A DNA stretch of 15,926 nucleotides, taken from JAAZFF01 sp964405775 (GTDB lineage Bacteria > Verrucomicrobiota > Kiritimatiellia > RFP12 > UBA3636). Shown here piece by piece: positions 6,672-14,832 of this stretch. A program made the position numbers and the translations under genes. Within the stretch, counting starts at the first letter, position 1, and every line of letters begins with the position of its first letter. Location: contig CAYOPG010000051.1 of NCBI GenBank assembly GCA_964405775.1, forward strand, positions 1-15,926. Direction: 5' to 3'. The notes beneath the pieces were generated by a model. The model made no database searches, was not told the origin of the DNA, and saw nothing but the letters and a program-made list of their open reading frames with translations.

Positions 6672-8461
6672 TCAAAAAAAACCTGTACCGGACTACTACC
6701 TTTAATCAATTCGAACCTCAGAAAACCATTCCTTTCTTCAACAACGACTACGACATCCCACTCTTTGGGAGATCCCTTCGTAGATTCTTTGGAAGAAAGG
6801 GTCCAGTGCACATTTTCCCTACCACCGGCAGGAGCGCTTGCCGACATTTTCTTCCCTTCTAATCCGGGGAACGAAAGCACGAAAGAGTAATCCACGGTCT
6901 CAAGGGTCTCCGAGTCAATAGCGTAGGCAGATATCACGATATTGTCCGAATTTGCCATACCAATACCGTTTTTGTCGTCAGCCCACACTGACACTGAAAA
7001 CAACACATTTTCCGGCACCCCGCGCAGGATGCCATTGGTTTCGCCCGGTGACAACGGCAAGCGGAATTCAAGATTTGTAATCGTAACCCCCGAAGCTGAG
7101 AAGAGTATATCATCTGAGTCGGGAACCACCTGACCATGCCATAACGCAAGATTCGGCTTGTCTATTTTTCCTTCTTTGTCAAGTGCCGTGCCTGAAAGGA
7201 AAATCTGCGAGGCAAATACCGAAAGCTCGGGCTGTTCCGCATACGCAGTTGCCATAACCGAGAACCCGTTAGTCACCGCATAGCAAGCTTCTTCTATATG
7301 CAGGTATGATGGGTTTGGGGTGTCTGGGTACATTATGAGCGGTTTGGAACGATCACCTCCTTTTCCAAAGGGCATGACAACATCCGCCGTAGAATGTTCG
7401 CCTAGCGTCTTGTAAAGTGAATCTGCGCTGACAAATATGGGAGAGTTCCGTGCCGACGCTCCGAGAAACGAGAAAGGGACGACCACTCTCTCAATATGGC
7501 TCGAATATATATCCTTTAGAAACGCCCTCTGCTGTGTCCGTCGAGCGCAATTATCGCGTGAGATCCCGTTTGTTTCGCAATAAGTGCACGTGGTCGAGGC
7601 ATAAGCGAACTCGACATTCCCCGTTACCACGGACTCCCCGGGCTTTATATCCGGAATTTTGGCCTTTAAATCCGCATCATTGGAGAAATTACTGTACAGC
7701 CAATTGTTCCAAGCAATGGAAAGTGAGTTTGTGAAAAATGCTGGGAGAGTACCGGACTCCATGCGTTCGATGTCGTCAAACCAAAGCTGTTCAAAACTCC
7801 AAACGGCGAAAACAGGATCATCAGACCTACGCATCCCAGTGTATGGATTAAAGCTTCTCGCCCACTCACGCACCCTCCACTGAATAATAACCTCTGTGCG
7901 GGGATCCCATGGTGCGGACAGCATACCCTCGAATGGCTTGTCAAATCCTTTGACAGCCTCTGCCCATGCCACCGCGGTATATGGGTCATCGATACAACCT
8001 GCGTCACCAGGGGCAACCGGGAAAACAGTTGCCGGATACATTAACTCTGCCCATACCCTTATGCCGTTTGCCTTGCAAAGAGAAACGAAAAACTCGTACA
8101 TTTCTGGAATCGTATGTGCACCTTGTATCCCGGAATCACCGATAGGTATATTCGGGATACGCACCATGTTGAACCCAGACCGAGCCAGACTCTTAACAGT
8201 CTTAGCAGCCTCCGCCACTGCGTCGTTCCAAGCAGCCTCCTTGTCCTCTTCATCACCGCCTGAAGTCGGCTTGGGATGCTGCACTTTCACTCCGGTGGCG
8301 CAGAAAAAACGTGCCGGCGCTCCACCGACGTTAAGCACAGAACCTGTTATGTCCACGTTATCCTTGACGCCATCAGCACCGACCACCGTTATGCGGAGCG
8401 CAAAAAACATAGCACCCGCACTTACCAACAATTTCAGCTGCCGGTGACCGTAAAGTTTCAT
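6668..8461 (-). CDS. Secreted glycoside hydrolase-like (GH5-type barrel) protein, active site apparently altered
   Basis: This 597-residue protein starts with a signal peptide (basic start, hydrophobic 10-28, likely cleavage near Gly28-Ala29). It then has a (beta/alpha)8 barrel-like region with SGFNMVRIPNIPIGDSG (95-111), IRVWAELMYP (134-143) and NPYTGMRRSDDPVFAVW (205-221), resembling clan GH-A enzymes of the GH5 type. Where active relatives end strand 4 with an Asn-Glu pair, this protein has SFEQLW, so Glu224 remains but the Asn does not. Where they have a Ser-Glu nucleophile strand, it has MYPDTPNPSY (377-386), with no matching Glu. Cysteines 292, 295 and 305 form a CxxC-x9-C cluster. It may be a sugar-binding or structural protein rather than an enzyme. 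The C-terminal 180 residues look like beta-sandwich. It overlaps both neighbours by four bases. Confidence 0.6.
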   Translation of the reverse strand: MKLYGHRQLKLLVSAGAMFFALRITVVGADGVKDNVDITGSVLNVGGAPARFFCATGVKVQHPKPTSGGDEEDKEAAWNDAVAEAAKTVKSLARSGFNMVRIPNIPIGDSGIQGAHTIPEMYEFFVSLCKANGIRVWAELMYPATVFPVAPGDAGCIDDPYTAVAWAEAVKGFDKPFEGMLSAPWDPRTEVIIQWRVREWARSFNPYTGMRRSDDPVFAVWSFEQLWFDDIERMESGTLPAFFTNSLSIAWNNWLYSNFSNDADLKAKIPDIKPGESVVTGNVEFAYASTTCTYCETNGISRDNCARRTQQRAFLKDIYSSHIERVVVPFSFLGASARNSPIFVSADSLYKTLGEHSTADVVMPFGKGGDRSKPLIMYPDTPNPSYLHIEEACYAVTNGFSVMATAYAEQPELSVFASQIFLSGTALDKEGKIDKPNLALWHGQVVPDSDDILFSASGVTITNLEFRLPLSPGETNGILRGVPENVLFSVSVWADDKNGIGMANSDNIVISAYAIDSETLETVDYSFVLSFPGLEGKKMSASAPAGGRENVHWTLSSKESTKGSPKEWDVVVVVEERNGFLRFELIKGSSPVQVFFE

Positions 8462-9381
8462 GGCGACAAAAGATTCCCTAGCTTTACTCTAGTAAAACCG
8501 CTCTTTCGAGCCATTCCCTCTGCCATGTACAGCGTTTTAGCGGGCGTGGGTGGCTCGTTGAACTCTCCTGCCGGATGATACGCAGAGAAGTGTATCGGGG
8601 TGTCTGCCCCGAGCTCCTTCTTTATCCACGAAAGTAGCTCCTCGATCATCTCCGGCGAATCATTTCTGTTCGGGATCAATAGATTCGTGATTTCAAGATG
8701 TCCTTCTACTGTTTTTTTGAAATACCTGCAACTGTCCAGCACTGGAGCGAGCGACGCCCCGCACAGTGAATTGTAAAAGAAGTTAGAAAACCCCTTTATA
8801 TCGATATTCGCCGCGTCGATGTGCTTGTAGAACTCCGAACGGGGCTCCGCGTTTATGTATCCGTTTGTCACTAACACAGTCTTGAGCCCTGCCTTATGCG
8901 CAAGAACCGCCACGTCGATCGCATATTCTACGAACATGGTCGGCTCATTGTAAGTGAAAGACACAGAGCTGCATCCATATTCCCGCGCCAGATTCACCAC
9001 CTCCTCCGGGGATGTGTACGGCACCGATCCGCCCCCGAGCGCCGGAGTGCCGCGCGACAGGCTTTCGTTCTGACAAAAAACGCAGAACAAATTGCACCCG
9101 TAAGTCCCTATCGAAAAGGTTTTGCTGCCTGGCATAAACCACCCAAGGGGTTTCTTTTCAATAGGATCCACCTGCATTGCAGCCGGGTGCCCGTAGGTGG
9201 CGGCAATAAGCTCCCCATCTATATTGATCCTGGCGGAACACTTCCCCCACTCGCCTGGCGCAATCCGGCACCGTCTTGGACAAAGGAAGCAATCCACCTC
9301 GCAGCCTTCAACGTGGTTGAAGAACCTGGCAATCTTACCTACCCCTGCCTGCTGATCCGTTTCGTCTCTATACAAATTCAT
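8458..9381 (-). CDS. amrS: AmmeMemoRadiSam system radical SAM enzyme (AmrS-like)
   Basis: This is a 307-residue radical SAM protein of the type annotated as AmmeMemoRadiSam radical SAM or pyruvate formate-lyase activating enzyme-related. The [4Fe-4S] motif CxxxCxxC is at Cys96, Cys100 and Cys103 (YGCNLFCVFCQN). A second cysteine set near the N-terminus (27, 31, 34, 38, 48; CEVDCFLCPRRC) is typical of this group. FTYNEPTMFVEYAID near 148 and LKTVLVTNGYI follow. These proteins usually go on past a GNVPGH-like motif to a last Cys pair; here the protein stops at VKLGNLLSP, about 25 residues short. The function of the group is not established. The usual partners Memo and AMMECR1 are not in the window. 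The ATG has GAGAG four bases upstream, and its TGA overlaps the start of the glycosidase-like gene (ATGA). Confidence 0.85.
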   Translation of the reverse strand: MNLYRDETDQQAGVGKIARFFNHVEGCEVDCFLCPRRCRIAPGEWGKCSARINIDGELIAATYGHPAAMQVDPIEKKPLGWFMPGSKTFSIGTYGCNLFCVFCQNESLSRGTPALGGGSVPYTSPEEVVNLAREYGCSSVSFTYNEPTMFVEYAIDVAVLAHKAGLKTVLVTNGYINAEPRSEFYKHIDAANIDIKGFSNFFYNSLCGASLAPVLDSCRYFKKTVEGHLEITNLLIPNRNDSPEMIEELLSWIKKELGADTPIHFSAYHPAGEFNEPPTPAKTLYMAEGMARKSGFTRVKLGNLLSP

Positions 9382-9408
9382 AAATCTCTCACAAGTTAAA
9401 CGTCGGTC

Positions 9409-9436
9409 AGTATATCAAAATTGGCTTTTTTTTCAA
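9409..9436 (-). promoter_or_regulatory. Promoter of the amrS operon
   Basis: On the minus strand, TTGAAA (9436-9431) and TATACT (9414-9409) are separated by 16 bases, a good sigma-70-like match. Transcription would begin near 9402, about 20 bases before the amrS ATG at 9381, with GAGAG as the ribosome-binding site. Confidence 0.6.
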
Positions 9437-9501
9437 TAATTATGAATGCGATTCGCCCCGTCGCAGTCTTGATCGACGTCCTGGACTACAAACGGCTCCA
9501 T

Positions 9502-9529
9502 TGTCTGAAAGTGGATTTTATTTCAGACA
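9502..9529. repeat. Perfect 9-bp inverted repeat in the amrS upstream region
   Basis: TGTCTGAAA (9502-9510) and TTTCAGACA (9521-9529) are exact reverse complements around a 10-base loop. It lies about 55 bases after the GH42-like gene stop and 120 bases before amrS. There is no T-tract on the minus strand, so it is a poor intrinsic terminator. It could be an mRNA 3' end-stabilising hairpin or an operator. Confidence 0.5.
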
Positions 9530-9546
9530 TCTTGCCTTTGTGCTCC

Positions 9547-9576
9547 ATTATACTTACCGCCTTAATTCAGCCACAA
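9547..9576 (-). promoter_or_regulatory. Second possible promoter upstream of amrS
   Basis: On the minus strand, TTGTGG (9576-9571) and a perfect TATAAT (9552-9547) are separated by 18 bases. A transcript starting near 9540 would carry the 9-bp inverted repeat and a 14-codon reading frame before reaching amrS. The -35 match is weak (3 of 6). Confidence 0.3.
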
Positions 9577-9583
9577 CGAATAA

Positions 9584-11578
9584 TCACTGCGTGATTTTAA
9601 ATATACGAGTACGGAAGCACTCGAAATTTACATCGAGAACGAGAATTTCGTCGTCCGTGGCTGTACGTGGATTGTCCCAGATCCCATTGGCGTCTAATTC
9701 CTGGATTTGACGTCCCCTCCACGCTGGTGAAATACGCAACTTAAGCTGTTCCAATGTATCCGGTCTGAGGTTTACGATACTGAGTAAAATATAAGATTCA
9801 TCTACTACCCTGTTGCAAAGAACCCAGATGTTTGGCGCATCCAGTGCCATAGCAGGAATCACGTCTCCTCCATCAAGAAATTCTATCAGACAGCGGATGA
9901 CTTCGCGCTTGCGGTAGTTATAGAATGCCGCCGATTCAGTTATTGTCCCCGCTAGAATACCGATGCGCCCACCAGCGCGGTTGGTAAAGCGCAACACCGA
10001 GGCTGAAATCGGGACATCGTTGGGATCAAGGTATTCGACAAGTGTCTCGGCGCCCTCGTGCGGGTGGAGTTTAACAAATTTTTCATTGGAGGATGCAGGA
10101 AGCACTGACGCAAGGTTGTAGAGCAGTTTACCTTGCACTCGGGGTGCGTCAGCTGCTGGCAGTATTCGCTCAGCCATTGCCATAAGTTTCTCCAAATGCT
10201 CCACCTCTGCCCCGAGCAATTCTGAAAAGCCTCTAGAAGCAAAGTCTCGCGCCGCTTCAGCATCTAGAAGGGTCCCGCCAGATTCGAGCATGGCTCTGAC
10301 TTCCGAATCGGGGATCACTGAAGCCTCCTGCCACCCGGATATGATGCGGACATCCGACTTGCGCGTTGTATACGGTATGCCATAGCGGCCCAATAGCTGA
10401 GATGCAGATGCGAAGCCGTTGCCGGAGTTGGCACGGAGCAAGTATTGCACTGCCGGCGAGTGGACAATACCACATCCACATAGACGGCAATCTGCCACCT
10501 CGGCGCGGAATGCATCGAAGCGCGCCCTGTTGCGCTGGAACATCTCGAAATAGCCGGCTTCCTCGCAAGGGTCGTCGAGGTACTGCGTTGCATAAAGCAG
10601 TGTGTCATCCACTCCTGTAGCGAAAGCGCCATACAGGAGCGTTTCAAGATGCGCGGCCGACATATAGTATCTGGTGTGGGGATATGTGTCGGTTTCGTGG
10701 AATAGTTCGAAATCTTCAGGTAGATGCTCCGCACTGTACATTACGTGCGAGATGGTCGCGGGCGGTGTCGCTGGACTGTTTTGTGAGTAATACTGCGTAC
10801 CGTAAACACGTAGCGCCGGTCTAGTCTTGTTACCGGCGAAAGCACGACATACCGCCTCTGAAAGCCACCCGTCTCTCTCCGTGCACCCAGGCTCGCACTG
10901 GCAAAGTCGGGTTTCCGGCGAAACTTCATCGACAGCCGTGCGGATGCGCGCCGCAAGGCCGGCGAGAGAATCGCGGCTAACATCTGCAAAAAGCTGGCGA
11001 AGAGGAAGGTTGCCGGAGGTGGGGTTCTCGAATATTTCCTCTATTTCAGCCGCGCCGAACTCTCTGCCAGCACGACGAGAAAACTCGGCGAGATGGAGTG
11101 GGCACAGGCACCCATAGCCTTTGACGCCGGGATGGTTGCTCAGCTCGAAGTCGTCCTCGAATTGTATCATGAAGGGTCGCGTTATTTCTGCGACGCGAGC
11201 AACTTTGGATGCGAGGTCAGCTGCCATACCTTCATCGAGCGGACAAAGCCCATGAGGCGATTCGCTTCCGCCGACCCCGACTATGTGCTGGTACGGAGCG
11301 TTGAGTCCGCATTTAATGGAAGGTGCGCACCACCATCCGATTTGCATACCAATATCCGCAACATCGTTCTGCAGGCGCTTGATGCCTTCGCCGATTTTAC
11401 GGTAAACATCACGACTAGGGAAGCCGTCAAACCGTACTCCTAGATTGGGTCCCGTGACTAGCAGCCGGGCGATGCCATATTCGCCGTTCATTCGGCGCAC
11501 GGCCTCAAGCATCTCGCCATATTGCCCCATGTAGAGCTCAAACGGGATAACCGGGTTCAACGGTCCAACGGTAGCCAT
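9584..11578 (-). CDS. GH42-like glycoside hydrolase (beta-galactosidase-like, with GATase-like domain)
   Basis: This 664-residue protein has the layout of GH42-like clan GH-A enzymes. A (beta/alpha)8 barrel spans about 1-370, with GIARLLVTGPNLGVRF at 35-50, IGWWCAPSIK near 80 and IQFEDDFELSNHPGVKGYGC at about 138-157. The carboxylates Glu141, Asp142 and Asp143 are candidate catalytic residues. It continues with a glutamine amidotransferase-like domain similar to the GH42 trimerisation domain (RAMLESGGTLLDAEAARDF, about residue 435 on) and a C-terminal beta domain. The exact family assignment is uncertain because the usual Asn-Glu acid/base pair is not obvious. No signal peptide is seen, so it should be cytoplasmic. 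Its ATG shares one base with the TAA of the SGNH gene (TAATG), with GGAG five bases upstream, so the two are translationally coupled. Two YGCLCP-type cysteines are present at 157 and 159. Confidence 0.65.
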   Translation of the reverse strand: MATVGPLNPVIPFELYMGQYGEMLEAVRRMNGEYGIARLLVTGPNLGVRFDGFPSRDVYRKIGEGIKRLQNDVADIGMQIGWWCAPSIKCGLNAPYQHIVGVGGSESPHGLCPLDEGMAADLASKVARVAEITRPFMIQFEDDFELSNHPGVKGYGCLCPLHLAEFSRRAGREFGAAEIEEIFENPTSGNLPLRQLFADVSRDSLAGLAARIRTAVDEVSPETRLCQCEPGCTERDGWLSEAVCRAFAGNKTRPALRVYGTQYYSQNSPATPPATISHVMYSAEHLPEDFELFHETDTYPHTRYYMSAAHLETLLYGAFATGVDDTLLYATQYLDDPCEEAGYFEMFQRNRARFDAFRAEVADCRLCGCGIVHSPAVQYLLRANSGNGFASASQLLGRYGIPYTTRKSDVRIISGWQEASVIPDSEVRAMLESGGTLLDAEAARDFASRGFSELLGAEVEHLEKLMAMAERILPAADAPRVQGKLLYNLASVLPASSNEKFVKLHPHEGAETLVEYLDPNDVPISASVLRFTNRAGGRIGILAGTITESAAFYNYRKREVIRCLIEFLDGGDVIPAMALDAPNIWVLCNRVVDESYILLSIVNLRPDTLEQLKLRISPAWRGRQIQELDANGIWDNPRTATDDEILVLDVNFECFRTRIFKITQ

Positions 11579-12696
11579 TACTTCTCCAAAAGCTTGCGGA
11601 TTACCGGTTCGAATTTGTTAGCCATACGCAAAAAACCAAGATCAGTCTGATGTACGCCATCGACGCTGCATTCAGTGTAGTCCCTGCCGAGGAGTACACT
11701 ACCGTCGAAGAACGATATATGTGTGTCGCCTCCGCGACGCATTAGCCCGACTGTCCTTCTCTGGTAATCACGTTGTGCAAGCCGGTCGATCCGCTGTTTT
11801 TCGTTCCATGCCTCCTGCGCGTAAGGCACTTTCGACACAACCAGGATTTCGGTATCAGGCCATTTTTCGCGGAGTATGGTCAGAAAAGGCGAAAGAGTCT
11901 CCTTCATCTTATCCAAGCCACAGGCGTTGGCCTCGTAATCCATTACGAAGATCGCAGGAGCTTTCAACGATGCTATGGCACGAGCCACTTCCGGCTCGCC
12001 GTGTCCGCTTCCCGAGAACCCCAGATTGATGAATTCGCAATCAAGACGTCGGCTGAGTATATTCGTGTATGACATGCCGGGACGCGACGCACAGCCGCCC
12101 TGCGTAATGGAAGTGCCGTAAATGACAACGGGACTTCTCAATTTGGGGCGTGGAGCTGCGTATGCCAGATTCCCCTCGGGAATACCGATCATAAGATCAT
12201 CGACTCCTTGGTAGAGTGGTAGATTTAGAGTAATAGTGCGGCGAGACTTCGAGGGAAAATTGCAAAGCGTAACCTCGTAAGAATCATTGGCACGATTGAA
12301 TCTGGATATACCCGCAAACGTCATGGATCCGACTTCACCAATGTACGCATCTATCCCGCATTGCCCCGTAGGGGGCATGTGATCCATGCTGTGAGAACCT
12401 TTAAGTTTGACGCGCACACATACCTTCAACGCATCTGTGCGAAACCTGATTTGAATTCCGGAAGTATGCCATGCAAGATCATCAACCGATTTTGGGAGAG
12501 GCGCCTCCGATGAAACGAGCGGCATACGGCGGAATGAGTTGTCTGCGAAACGCCACCCCATTCCGTAAATCTTGAACGGAGCTTCCCAGGGCGAATACCA
12601 GATTGTTGAATCAGAAGGGGTGGCCGCGGAATCCGCGCGCATCTTTGGATCGTGTTTTAAAGCGGCATTCACATCAACGTTTTTTGAAGTTTTCAA
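11578..12696 (-). CDS. SGNH/GDSL-family hydrolase with N-terminal GxDLY-like beta domain (probable carbohydrate esterase)
   Basis: This 372-residue protein appears to be a two-domain SGNH esterase. An N-terminal beta-sandwich (about 30-185) contains CGIDAYIG at 113-120, similar to the GxDLY module. The C-terminal SGNH domain has VIYGTSITQGG (catalytic Ser196), INLGFSGSG (block II Gly), MDYEANA (block III Asn257) and SVDGVH (Asp346, His349), so the full catalytic set is visible. Such proteins remove acetyl or other acyl groups from sugars. There is no signal peptide. The start is TTG at 12696 (GGAAAG about eight bases upstream); no ATG is seen between the GH35 stop and this point, and the next ATG at 12642 would cut 18 residues that are not conserved. 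It sits 24 bases after the GH35 stop and overlaps the GH42-like start by one base, so the three enzymes probably act on one substrate. Confidence 0.85.
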   Translation of the reverse strand: MKTSKNVDVNAALKHDPKMRADSAATPSDSTIWYSPWEAPFKIYGMGWRFADNSFRRMPLVSSEAPLPKSVDDLAWHTSGIQIRFRTDALKVCVRVKLKGSHSMDHMPPTGQCGIDAYIGEVGSMTFAGISRFNRANDSYEVTLCNFPSKSRRTITLNLPLYQGVDDLMIGIPEGNLAYAAPRPKLRSPVVIYGTSITQGGCASRPGMSYTNILSRRLDCEFINLGFSGSGHGEPEVARAIASLKAPAIFVMDYEANACGLDKMKETLSPFLTILREKWPDTEILVVSKVPYAQEAWNEKQRIDRLAQRDYQRRTVGLMRRGGDTHISFFDGSVLLGRDYTECSVDGVHQTDLGFLRMANKFEPVIRKLLEK

Positions 12697-12719
12697 TGAA
12701 TCTTTCCGTATCCTTAGTT

Positions 12720-14771
12720 TTAACAGCGTCGGGAAATCCCCGTCGCCTCTGGCGAAGCGCCCAGCTCTTCAAGCAAAACCAGACTGTTGCATCCGGGGCG
12801 GAGCCAATCGGCCGGGATGTGGTAGAAACGCTGAGTGGGCATTTCATGGCCTGTTGTCACAAGATGAGGGTGGCGATTATGACGAGCGTGGCGGGCATCT
12901 GGCGCTGGAAGCTGCCAGTAACGGCACAGCATACGCCCGTTTATGAACATCATCCCTTTCCCAAGACCGGTCGCGTCGAACGCCCAAGGCCTTGAGTCTT
13001 CCAGCTCGAAATCCGACACATCAAACGATGTCTCAAACCATACCGGAGTCCCGGCAAGCGCCGTCTCAACCGACCCCGAAAACAATTCTGGCGAAATGAC
13101 ACCGTTTATAGCCATGCTCCTTTCGCCAACAAGCCCGGCGGCGAACTTCCATTTCACATCTAGGGGCTCTCCGTCCAGTAGCACGGGAGCTATGAGCCCT
13201 CGCCGTTCTTCAGATTGTGGAGCGTCGATTCCCCAGTCGCCTTTTATGAGCCCGACAGCGTTCACGAGAATAACGATTTTGTTTTCCCCGCGGCGTAGCG
13301 GCACTTCTATTTCGAATGAAAAATCCTCAGGCTTTCTGTCTTCTTTTAACCGCTCCGGAAATTGAGAGCCAACAGGTTTTCCATTAACCCAAACGGTGGC
13401 GCGATCTGCCACACCGATTCGCAGAACCGACTTACCATCTTCTTTGCGCTGAAGCGTTGCTGCGTACCAACCGTAGTCGGTCTCATCGCGTGTGGACAAT
13501 AGCATGTTGTGGGGGATTGTCACTTCTTTGAAATTGCTGGGACACGGCGTTTCGGCAATCTTTTTCCAGACAAGGCATTTGCCGCACTCCTCCATCTTGC
13601 GTTTGATTTCCACAGTTTGCCGATCCGCCGTGCTGTATAGCTTTTCGTATTCGCCATGGCTTCCCAGCATGATAACCGCAGTTTTGTGTGGCAGAGTCAT
13701 CACAACGCCACGGACTGTTGCGGTTTTAGGCCAGTCGTTGCCGTTGATTACAAGTATGAGTTCACGTTTGTCGAGCTTGAACGCATGAAGCGTCACACCG
13801 TCCGCATTCTGAGGATAATCGCCTCGTATGAGGACTTCTGGAGGCAGTCGCTCACCGTAAAGCAAAATATCTGAATGTGTCTGCAACATGCGGTGCAGGA
13901 TCCCAAGACGCTCCGACTTGTCGGTCGGCAGGCCGTATTCGTCTATAGGCGCATCGAAATCGTAGCTAGCGGCTTGGGTGTACATTCCATCGCGCTCGAA
14001 ATTTGTCCCTCCGTGCCACATATAATGGTTCACGCCCGTGCCACCAATTGCGAAAAATCGCAGTAGCTCGTATGCGATATCTTCCGTCGGACGTATATGG
14101 TGGGCATCTCCCCACGTGTTGTACCATCCCGTCCAGGCTTCAGTCCAAAGGATAGGCTGCTCGGTACGCTCCTTGCGTAGTGCTTCCATGCGGGACCACA
14201 CAGAAAAACCGTTAAGCGTTGAGATCACGCCTTCAGGAGCGCCCTCGCACATAATAAGCGGCACCTCAAGCCCGGCGTTCCGCCCGCTCTGGACGCACCA
14301 TTCAAGATATTTCTGCCCATCGGTGCCGTAACGGGCACTAACATTCGAGTATTCGTTCTCGAGCTGAGCCAATATAATCGGTCCGCCACGCGTAATCTGG
14401 CGGTCGCCTATTTCTGCGAGCAAGCGCCTCATCCATCCGTCGACAGAATCCATGAATGGCTTGTTAAGGGTTCTAGTTACAATACCGGGTTTTGTGATAA
14501 GCCACCACGGCAACCCACCAAAGTTTGTCTCTGCGCAAACATAAGGGCCTATTCTAAGAATAACGTACAGACCTTGTTCATGGCACAAGTCGAGGAAGCG
14601 TCCCAAATCTCGGCGTCCACTAAAGTCGTACATGCCCTCCTGAGGCTCGTGTTGTTCCCAGAACACATACGTTTCAATCGTGTTGAGTCCCGCCCGTTTG
14701 GATTCAGACAAAATCCGCGGCCACATCTCCGGGGTACTGCGCGTGTAGTGCACAGCTCCGGAAAAGATCAA
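12720..14771 (-). CDS. GH35 family beta-galactosidase
   Basis: This is a glycoside hydrolase family 35 enzyme, which releases terminal beta-galactose. Numbered from the TTG at 14771, the GH35 signature GGPIILAQLENEY is at 129-141, with acid/base Glu140, and the nucleophile region is LWTEAWTGWYNTWG, with Glu211. FSGAVHYTRSTPEMW, ETYVFWEQHEPQEG and MWHGGTNF are also conserved. After the barrel come beta-rich domains with jelly-roll character, including YGWYAATL and WAFDATGLGKGMMFINGR. The coding frame clearly continues upstream of 14771: codons at 14772-14822 spell KTVFFDNRAVLIDGHRA, the normal first strand of GH35. The frame stays open to 14840 but holds no ATG, GTG or TTG before 14771, so the real start is unsettled. 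There is no signal peptide in what can be read. It is 61 bases after the preceding gene and 24 before the SGNH gene. Confidence 0.9.
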   Translation of the reverse strand: MIFSGAVHYTRSTPEMWPRILSESKRAGLNTIETYVFWEQHEPQEGMYDFSGRRDLGRFLDLCHEQGLYVILRIGPYVCAETNFGGLPWWLITKPGIVTRTLNKPFMDSVDGWMRRLLAEIGDRQITRGGPIILAQLENEYSNVSARYGTDGQKYLEWCVQSGRNAGLEVPLIMCEGAPEGVISTLNGFSVWSRMEALRKERTEQPILWTEAWTGWYNTWGDAHHIRPTEDIAYELLRFFAIGGTGVNHYMWHGGTNFERDGMYTQAASYDFDAPIDEYGLPTDKSERLGILHRMLQTHSDILLYGERLPPEVLIRGDYPQNADGVTLHAFKLDKRELILVINGNDWPKTATVRGVVMTLPHKTAVIMLGSHGEYEKLYSTADRQTVEIKRKMEECGKCLVWKKIAETPCPSNFKEVTIPHNMLLSTRDETDYGWYAATLQRKEDGKSVLRIGVADRATVWVNGKPVGSQFPERLKEDRKPEDFSFEIEVPLRRGENKIVILVNAVGLIKGDWGIDAPQSEERRGLIAPVLLDGEPLDVKWKFAAGLVGERSMAINGVISPELFSGSVETALAGTPVWFETSFDVSDFELEDSRPWAFDATGLGKGMMFINGRMLCRYWQLPAPDARHARHNRHPHLVTTGHEMPTQRFYHIPADWLRPGCNSLVLLEELGASPEATGISRRC

Positions 14772-14832
14772 CGCACGATGCCCGTCTATGAGTACCGCGC
14801 GGTTGTCGAAAAAAACAGTTTTTTCCTGTCTG

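Noticed and set aside
7896..8447. A 183-codon plus-strand open frame opposite the glycosidase-like gene
   Set aside because: It mirrors the signal-peptide end of a supported gene on the other strand and has no domain or start signal.
8896..9399. A 167-codon plus-strand open frame opposite amrS
   Set aside because: It lies fully opposite a well-supported radical SAM gene and its product is Arg/His/Pro-rich without recognisable motifs.
14805..14826. A6-CTG-T7 hairpin between the acidic protein gene and GH35 as a terminator
   Set aside because: The stem is only A-T pairs and lies in sequence that reads as the beginning of GH35 coding, so termination here is unlikely.
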